Source: CF-96 sp028287605
GTDB taxonomy: Bacteria; Chloroflexota; Dormibacteria; Aeolococcales; Aeolococcaceae
DNA: 18,368 nt
Direction: 5' to 3'
Assembly: GCA_034666465.1 (NCBI GenBank)
Contig: JAXDLT010000361.1
Coordinates: 1 to 18,368, forward strand
Positions within the stretch are counted from its first letter, which is position 1; every line of letters begins with the position of its first letter. Below, one piece after another: positions 14,621 through 18,368 of this stretch. Below the pieces are notes generated by a model that was not told the DNA's origin, made no database searches, and saw nothing but the letters and a program-made list of their open reading frames with translations. A program made the translations under genes and the position numbers.

Positions 14621-15534
14621 CAGCCTTGGGCCGGCCAGCCGCCGGCGCGGTGGATCCGGCCGCGGCTGTCGACCAGGCGCGACGGCAGCCCGAGGCGGTC
14701 GAGCCAGGGGAGGGCGCCCTCGCCGAGGACAACCGCCGCGGTCGCCGCGGCGTTCGCCTCGACGCAGCTGGCGGCGGCGACGGTGACCATCCGCCACGGG
14801 CCGTCTGCGGGCAGGCCGGTCGAGGGATCGACGATGTGGTGGAGCTCGCGGCCGCCGTGGCGCCAGCGGCGGGCGGCCGTCCCCGAGGTGGCGACGCCGC
14901 CGTCGAAGACGTGGATGTCCTGCCAGCGGGGCGCGTCCTGCCGCTCGGCGATCCGCAGTGGCCAGCCGCCGTCGAGCCCGGAGCCGGCGACGGCGACGTC
15001 GCCCCCGCACTCGACCATGACCCCGGCGCCGACGCACCGCGCCGCGGCGGTGGCGGCACGGTCGGCGGCCCAGGCCTTGCCGCTGGCGCCGAGGTCCAGG
15101 CCGACCCCGGGGGCAAGCCGCACGGTGTGGGCGTGGCGGTCGAGGTCGACGGCCTCCCAGCCGGCGGCGGGGACCACCCGGAGTTGGATGACCGGCCCGT
15201 CGACGGGGAGGTCGCGGAAGGTCACCGTGTACCCGATCGCCTCCATGCAGGGGCCCACGGTCGGGTCGACGAGCCCGCCGGTGAGCCGCGCGGTCTCGAG
15301 GGCCACGGCGATCGCCTCCTCGAGGAGGCGGGAGACGGCGATCGGCCCGGAGCCGGCGGCGCGGTTGAGGCGGGAGAGCTCGGAGTCGGGCCGGAACCGG
15401 CTGCAGACCCGGTCGATCTCGGCGACCTGCCGGCGGGCGGCGTCCAGGGCGGCGCCGAGCACGGCGGGATCCGCGGTCGCGAGCGCGACGGTCGTCATCG
15501 TGCCCATCGACGGGAAGCTCGCCGCGGTCAGCAC
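14620..15534 (-). CDS. apbE: FAD:protein FMN transferase (ApbE)
   Basis: A 304-residue flavin transferase that attaches FMN from FAD to a Thr/Ser in target proteins. Family motifs: SFPSMGTMTTVAL (6-18), RFRPDSELSRLN (47-58), GLVDPTVGP (87-95), LDLGASGKAWAADRAA (146-161), ECGGDVAVAG (175-184), ATSGT (215-219) and HHIVDPSTG (232-240). In the Mg-binding segment CVEANAAATAAVVLG, Asn261 stands where many ApbE proteins have Asp, four residues before Thr265. No signal peptide or lipobox is present, unlike exported Gram-negative ApbE, so it may modify its target before export. GTG 15534 overlaps the stop of the upstream Pro-rich gene by seven bases and is needed to include the FPSMGT motif. It sits in the middle of the redox operon. 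Confidence 0.93.
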   Translation of the reverse strand: MLTAASFPSMGTMTTVALATADPAVLGAALDAARRQVAEIDRVCSRFRPDSELSRLNRAAGSGPIAVSRLLEEAIAVALETARLTGGLVDPTVGPCMEAIGYTVTFRDLPVDGPVIQLRVVPAAGWEAVDLDRHAHTVRLAPGVGLDLGASGKAWAADRAATAAARCVGAGVMVECGGDVAVAGSGLDGGWPLRIAERQDAPRWQDIHVFDGGVATSGTAARRWRHGGRELHHIVDPSTGLPADGPWRMVTVAAASCVEANAAATAAVVLGEGALPWLDRLGLPSRLVDSRGRIHRAGGWPAQG

Positions 15535-16094
15535 GGCAGGCTGGGGGTCGAGTGGCAGACCGGAGGCGGCGGGGGCGGGGGCGGAGGTGGCGGCGGCGGC
15601 GGCGCGGTCGAGGGGGCTGGGACCGGGGCAGGCGCCGGTGCCGCCGCGGTGCTCCCACCCGGAGCGGGGCCGGGACCGGAGGACGACGCCACCGGGACCG
15701 GGATGGAGACGGGTCCGAAGGACGACGCCACCGGGACGGGGATGGGGACAGGGGCGCGGCCCGGCGGCCGGATCACCGTCGCACCGCTGCCGGTCCCGGA
15801 GGCGGGGGCCGGCACGGCGGCTCCAGGCACGGCGGTTCCCGGCACGTGGACGACCCGCGAGATCACCGCGGGCGCCGGGGGGCGGCCCTGCACCGGCGTC
15901 GCCAGAACGGGGACCGTCGGCGCCGTCGCCGGGATGGTGGACGCGACCGGGTGGGTGTGACCCGAGAAGGTGATCGCCGCCGCCGCCGAGAGCAGGCCGG
16001 TGAGGCCCAGGGCGCCACCCGCCCCGGCCGCGGTGCCGGCGCGGACCAGGCGGACGCCGTGGTCGCGCTGCGCGGGATCGACGCGGCGCTCCAC
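15528..16094 (-). CDS. Single-TM proline-rich protein of the redox operon
   Basis: A 188-residue protein I do not recognise. Residues 1-18 are polar (VERRVDPAQRDHGVRLVR), residues about 19-43 form one hydrophobic helix, and the rest is an extended Pro/Ala/Ser/Val tail. The tail contains a SGATV motif (103-107), resembling the flavinylation consensus [S/T]GA[S/T], two 13-residue repeats (about 115-140), 14 consecutive prolines (165-178) and a terminal CHSTPSLPC. The expected topology is a short cytoplasmic N-terminus and a cell-wall-spanning exterior tail. GTG 16094 begins two bases after the stop of the preceding gene with GGGG upstream, and its end overlaps apbE. The gene is real by operon packing and N-terminal composition; its function is open, perhaps a flavin-bearing or heme-partner tether. 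Confidence 0.65.
   Translation of the reverse strand: MERRVDPAQRDHGVRLVRAGTAAGAGGALGLTGLLSAAAAITFSGHTHPVASTIPATAPTVPVLATPVQGRPPAPAVISRVVHVPGTAVPGAAVPAPASGTGSGATVIRPPGRAPVPIPVPVASSFGPVSIPVPVASSSGPGPAPGGSTAAAPAPAPVPAPSTAPPPPPPPPPPPPPPVCHSTPSLPC
15676..15753. repeat. 39-bp tandem repeat, two copies
   Basis: Units 15676-15714 and 15715-15753 match at 34 of 39 positions and keep the reading frame, giving two 13-residue Pro/Val/Ser repeats in the Pro-rich protein. Confidence 0.75.
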
Positions 16095-16095
16095 C

Positions 16096-16617
16096 TCAGT
16101 GGCCCCAGCGACGGGGGGGCGCCGACGGACTGGGGGTAGGACGCGGCGTCGCTGTCGGGACCGGCGAGGGGCTCGACGTCGGGGGCGCTGCGGTCGCGGT
16201 CGGGCCGTCCACCGGGGGAGGGGCGAGGATGGAGACCGGAAGCCAGGTGACCGCCGTTGGTGGCGGCGGGGCGTCCTGCGAGGGCGTGACCGGCGTCGCC
16301 GGCGTCTCTGGCGCACGCGGTGCCGCCGGCGCGGCCAGTGCGGCCGGCGCGGCCGGCGCGGCCGGCAGCGGGGGATCGGTGACGTACGTCACGGCCACCC
16401 GCGGCGCCGCCGCCGCCGCGGGGGGATAGAGACTGTCGCCCCGCAGCGGCAGCGGCGCGGGCGCGATGATCGGCTTGGCGGCGAGGCTCGCCCCCCCGTG
16501 GCTGCCGAGGCCGCCGAAGGGTCCGGCACCGGCCGCGGCGGCGAGTCCGGCGATGACGCCCGTGCCGGTGGTGAGGAGGGCGCGGTGACCGAGGCTGCGG
16601 CGCGGCCAGAGGGGCAT
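16096..16617 (-). CDS. Exported Pro/Ala-rich protein, first gene of redox operon
   Basis: A 173-residue protein with no recognised family. The start MPLWPRRSLGHRALLTTGTG is followed by a hydrophobic Ala/Gly stretch to about residue 32; the Arg pair ahead of it loosely recalls a Tat signal, although the consensus is incomplete. The rest is Pro/Ala/Thr-rich, with PAAPAAPAALAAPAAP around 80-100 and a Ser/Pro/Thr tail, suggesting an extended cell-wall or surface protein. ATG 16617 is chosen for GGGAG eight bases upstream; ATG 16632 is an alternative. Its stop is one base from the GTG of the next gene. No cysteine or flavin motif is visible. Composition alone could mislead, but its place at the head of a tightly packed operon supports a real gene. 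Confidence 0.6.
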   Translation of the reverse strand: MPLWPRRSLGHRALLTTGTGVIAGLAAAAGAGPFGGLGSHGGASLAAKPIIAPAPLPLRGDSLYPPAAAAAPRVAVTYVTDPPLPAAPAAPAALAAPAAPRAPETPATPVTPSQDAPPPPTAVTWLPVSILAPPPVDGPTATAAPPTSSPSPVPTATPRPTPSPSAPPRRWGH

Positions 16618-16684
16618 GAGAAGGTCTCCCATCGAGGATGTGGTCGCGGGCAGGCGCGTCATCCAGAGAGAAGTGTCGGCGGTC

Positions 16685-16696
16685 ACCGCCGGCGGT
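16685..16696. promoter_or_regulatory. 12-bp perfect palindrome upstream of redox operon
   Basis: ACCGCCGGCGGT is perfectly self-complementary, 68 bases upstream of the first operon start. About 13 bases further out, CGATCG occurs twice, 11 bases apart (16701-16717). These could be operator half-sites for the operon, but GC-rich palindromes also occur by chance. The rest of the 280-bp divergent spacer shows no clear promoter. Confidence 0.25.
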
Positions 16697-16870
16697 CAGC
16701 CGATCGCCATCCGATCGTCACATCGAGGTGCAGGCCATGGATCCACGCGGTATCTCGTCGTCACGGCGGTGACCGAGCAGGGATTGCTCCGAGACGTCGA
16801 CCGTGCGCTCGTGCGACCATCCGCCCGCGCTTCGAGCCCGCGGCCCCGGCGGACGCGTGACCCGGCGGAA

Positions 16871-16897
16871 ACCCACCCTATGCCCTAGGGGGGTATC
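16871..16897. promoter_or_regulatory. CsoR-like C-tract/G-tract site at permease start
   Basis: The bases directly before ATG 16898 read ACCCACCC, then TATGCCCTAGGGGGGTATC. A central CCCTAGGG palindrome (16883-16890) is flanked by ACCC on the left and GGGTAT on the right. CsoR/RcnR-family metal repressors bind pseudo-palindromes of this TACCC...GGGTA type. The G-run also serves as the likely SD, so binding would block both initiation steps. No csoR gene is in the window. Confidence 0.45.
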
Positions 16898-18082
16898 ATG
16901 GCCGCCATGGTCACGCTCCTCGAGCACCTCGGCAGCGCCCTGCGGCTGTCCTTCGCGATGTTCTGGGAGGTGCTCTGGCCGCTGGCGCTCGGCTTCCTCC
17001 TCTCCGCGGTGGTGGAGACGCTGGTGTCGAAGCGGGCCGTCTCGCGAGCGCTCGGCCGCGACTCGGTGCGGTCGGTGGCGCTGGCCACGGCGTTCGGCGC
17101 CGCCTCCTCCTCGTGCTCCTACGCCGCGGTGGCGGTGGCGCGCACCCTCTTCCGGAAGGGGGCCACCTTCGCCAACACGATCATCTTCGAGTTCGCCTCG
17201 ACCAACCTGGTCTTCGAGCTCGGCCTGGTGCTGCTGATCCTGCTGGGCTGGCAGTTCCTCTCCGCGGAGCTGCTGGGCGGGCTCGTCATGGTGGTGCTGC
17301 TGGCCGTGATCTTCCGGCTGACGCTGCGACCGGCGATGGTCGAGCGGGCTCGGGCCCAGGCGGAGCGCGGCCTCCCCGGGAGGATGGAGGGGCACGGCGC
17401 CATGGACATGTCGGTGACCGAGGGTCCCTTCCTGCGGCGCCTCGTCTCACCCCGGGCGCTGACCTCGATCAGCCACTACTTCTTCATGAACATCTACAGC
17501 CTCTGGACCGACCTGCTGATCGGCTTCCTCGCGGCCGGGGCGCTCGGCGCCTGGGTGCCCAACGCGTTCTGGGGGAGGCTGTTCCTCGGCGGCAGCGGCG
17601 CCGGCGCGGAGGTGTGGGGGGCGCTGGTGGGGCCGCTGGTGGCGGTGATCAGCTTCGTCTGCTCGGTGGGCAACGTGCCCCTCGCGGCCATCCTGTGGTC
17701 GGGCGGGATGAGCTTCGGCGGGGTGATCGCGTTCATCTTCGCCGACCTGATCATCATCCCGATCATCAGCATCCACCGCCGCTACTACACCGGCCGTGTG
17801 AGCGCCTACCTCGTCGCCGTCTCCTACGCGACCATGGCGCTCGCCGGGCTCATGGTCGGCCTGCTCTTCCGCGCGCTCGGGCGCACCCCGGCCAACCGCC
17901 ACGTCACCGTGTTCGAGTCCACCGTCGCCTGGAACTACAACACCGTGCTCGACATCGCCTTCCTCGCGCTGACCGCGCTGCTGCTGGTCCGCTTCCTGCG
18001 CACCGGCGGGGTGGCGATGCTGCGGTCGATGAACCGTCCCCCGGACGCGCACGGCCACGCCGCCATGGCGCATCCCCGCTGA
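16898..18082 (+). CDS. COG0701/ArsP_1 (DUF318)-family permease
   Basis: A 394-residue polytopic membrane protein made of two related halves. Each half carries a membrane-embedded Cys-Ser motif, SSSCSYAAVAV (71-80) and FVCSVGNVPLAAIL (253-266), as in ArsP_1 permeases. Other blocks I associate with this subgroup are FASTNLVFELGLVLLILLGW (99-118), ISHYFFMN and FADLIIIPIISIHRRYYTGR (281-300). The cytoplasmic loop has EGHGAMDMSV (164-173) and the C-terminus has DAHGHAAMAHPR, both His/Met-rich and suggestive of metal contact. Relatives export organoarsenicals or are linked to metal resistance; the substrate here is unknown. ATG 16898 (or 16907) follows a CsoR-like operator, which favours a thiophilic metal such as copper as the signal. 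Confidence 0.88.
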   Translation: MAAMVTLLEHLGSALRLSFAMFWEVLWPLALGFLLSAVVETLVSKRAVSRALGRDSVRSVALATAFGAASSSCSYAAVAVARTLFRKGATFANTIIFEFASTNLVFELGLVLLILLGWQFLSAELLGGLVMVVLLAVIFRLTLRPAMVERARAQAERGLPGRMEGHGAMDMSVTEGPFLRRLVSPRALTSISHYFFMNIYSLWTDLLIGFLAAGALGAWVPNAFWGRLFLGGSGAGAEVWGALVGPLVAVISFVCSVGNVPLAAILWSGGMSFGGVIAFIFADLIIIPIISIHRRYYTGRVSAYLVAVSYATMALAGLMVGLLFRALGRTPANRHVTVFESTVAWNYNTVLDIAFLALTALLLVRFLRTGGVAMLRSMNRPPDAHGHAAMAHPR

Positions 18083-18098
18083 CGCCGGCGGGCAGCCC

Positions 18099-18368
18099 TC
18101 AGTGGCTGCGGTCCTCGATCTCCCAGGCGTGGTCGAGGACGTGCCAGGCGCCGCGCCGGAGGAGGTAGCGGGGCGGCCAGCCGCGCTCGACCGTCGGGGT
18201 GCCGTCGGAGGGGCGGCAGAGCGCGGCGCGGAGCCGGGCGCGCAGCAGGGCGACGTGGCCCTCCCGCCACTCCGTGGCGGTGAGCCGGACGCCGGCCTTC
18301 CGCGCGTAGCTCCGCTCCGCCTCGACCACGTGCTCGACCACCGCGTCGCGGTCGCGACCTCCGCCGCG
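18099..18368 (-). CDS. DinB-like protein, 5'-truncated by window edge
   Basis: The last 89 residues of a protein whose frame stays open to the window edge (GRDRDAVVEHVVEAERSYAR at the visible start). RRGAWHVLDHAWEIEDRS near the C-terminus is the helix with conserved His residues seen in DinB-like four-helix proteins of high-GC bacteria, which bind a metal and often act as thiol-dependent transferases or are of unknown function. It converges with the permease gene, with 16 bases between stops. Only the C-terminal half is seen, so the family call is moderate. Confidence 0.65.
   Translation of the reverse strand, partial: RGGGRDRDAVVEHVVEAERSYARKAGVRLTATEWREGHVALLRARLRAALCRPSDGTPTVERGWPPRYLLRRGAWHVLDHAWEIEDRSH

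Noticed and set aside
12303..15116. A single 937-residue minus-strand protein
   Set aside because: Only the part from GTG 13586 is protein-like (NuoF-like). The upstream portion is an out-of-frame reading of the apbE and heme-protein genes and is Arg/Pro-rich noise.
12378..15973. Long plus-strand open frames over the redox operon
   Set aside because: Compositionally biased shadows with no recognisable motif, while the minus strand encodes six proteins, four of them of known families.
16300..16440. Ala/Gly/Pro-coding short repeats as a mobile or structural DNA repeat
   Set aside because: They are simple codon-level repetition inside the Pro/Ala-rich exported protein, without longer exact units.
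1..18368. CRISPR arrays, insertion sequences, prophage or integrase genes
   Set aside because: No regularly spaced repeats, transposase or integrase motifs, or terminal inverted repeats were found; the tRNA-Gly is not followed by an integrase gene or by a repeat of its 3' end that I could find.

Overview
This is an 18.4-kb stretch of very GC-rich chromosomal DNA (roughly 70% or more by eye) with dense coding and strong G/C preference at third codon positions. The gene set suggests an actinobacterium or another high-GC soil lineage such as Dormibacterota/Chloroflexota: a fused GT2/GtrA glycosyltransferase next to a GT39 enzyme, an F420-type LLM oxidoreductase, a MoaD-MoaE fusion, and several genes without a clear Shine-Dalgarno (SD) sequence. 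This assignment is an inference; no 16S or other phylogenetic marker is present. No insertion sequence, phage gene, integrase or CRISPR array was seen.

Left part (1-6.2 kb): a MoaD-MoaE molybdopterin synthase fusion (+) is followed by tRNA-Gly(TCC). The GT2-GtrA gene runs head-on into this tRNA and takes its last codons from the tRNA antisense strand. It is coupled to an upstream GT39 polyprenyl-sugar-type glycosyltransferase with a long Gly-rich insert. Together the pair looks like a lipid-linked sugar and cell-envelope glycosylation module (YkcC/YkcB-like). Next come a decayed DUF3887-alpha/beta hydrolase pseudogene (two frameshifts and an internal deletion) and a small membrane-anchored OB-fold-like protein.

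Middle part (6.2-12.1 kb): two TetR-controlled units. An SDR oxidoreductase and tetR-1 are divergent around a duplicated 24-bp operator. After a 560-bp gene-poor gap comes a SulP anion transporter ending in a long hairpin. Then an SRPBCC protein with its own near-consensus promoter and palindrome, tetR-2, and a divergent LLM flavin/F420 oxidoreductase share an AT-rich overlapping promoter/operator.

Right part (12.1-16.6 kb, minus strand): six tightly packed genes, five of them overlapping, form one apparent operon. In order of transcription they are: a Pro/Ala-rich exported protein, a single-TM Pro-rich protein, ApbE (FAD:protein FMN transferase), a six-TM ferric-reductase-like diheme protein, a NuoF-like NADH dehydrogenase subunit and a small ferredoxin. 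I read this as a compact NADH-to-membrane-to-exterior electron conduit. It has a flavinylating enzyme but no recognisable FMN_bind domain among its members. This is the most interesting system in the window.

Right edge (16.6-18.4 kb): a divergent COG0701/ArsP_1-type permease has a CsoR-like C-tract/G-tract site directly at its start, and a 5'-truncated DinB-like protein runs off the window edge.
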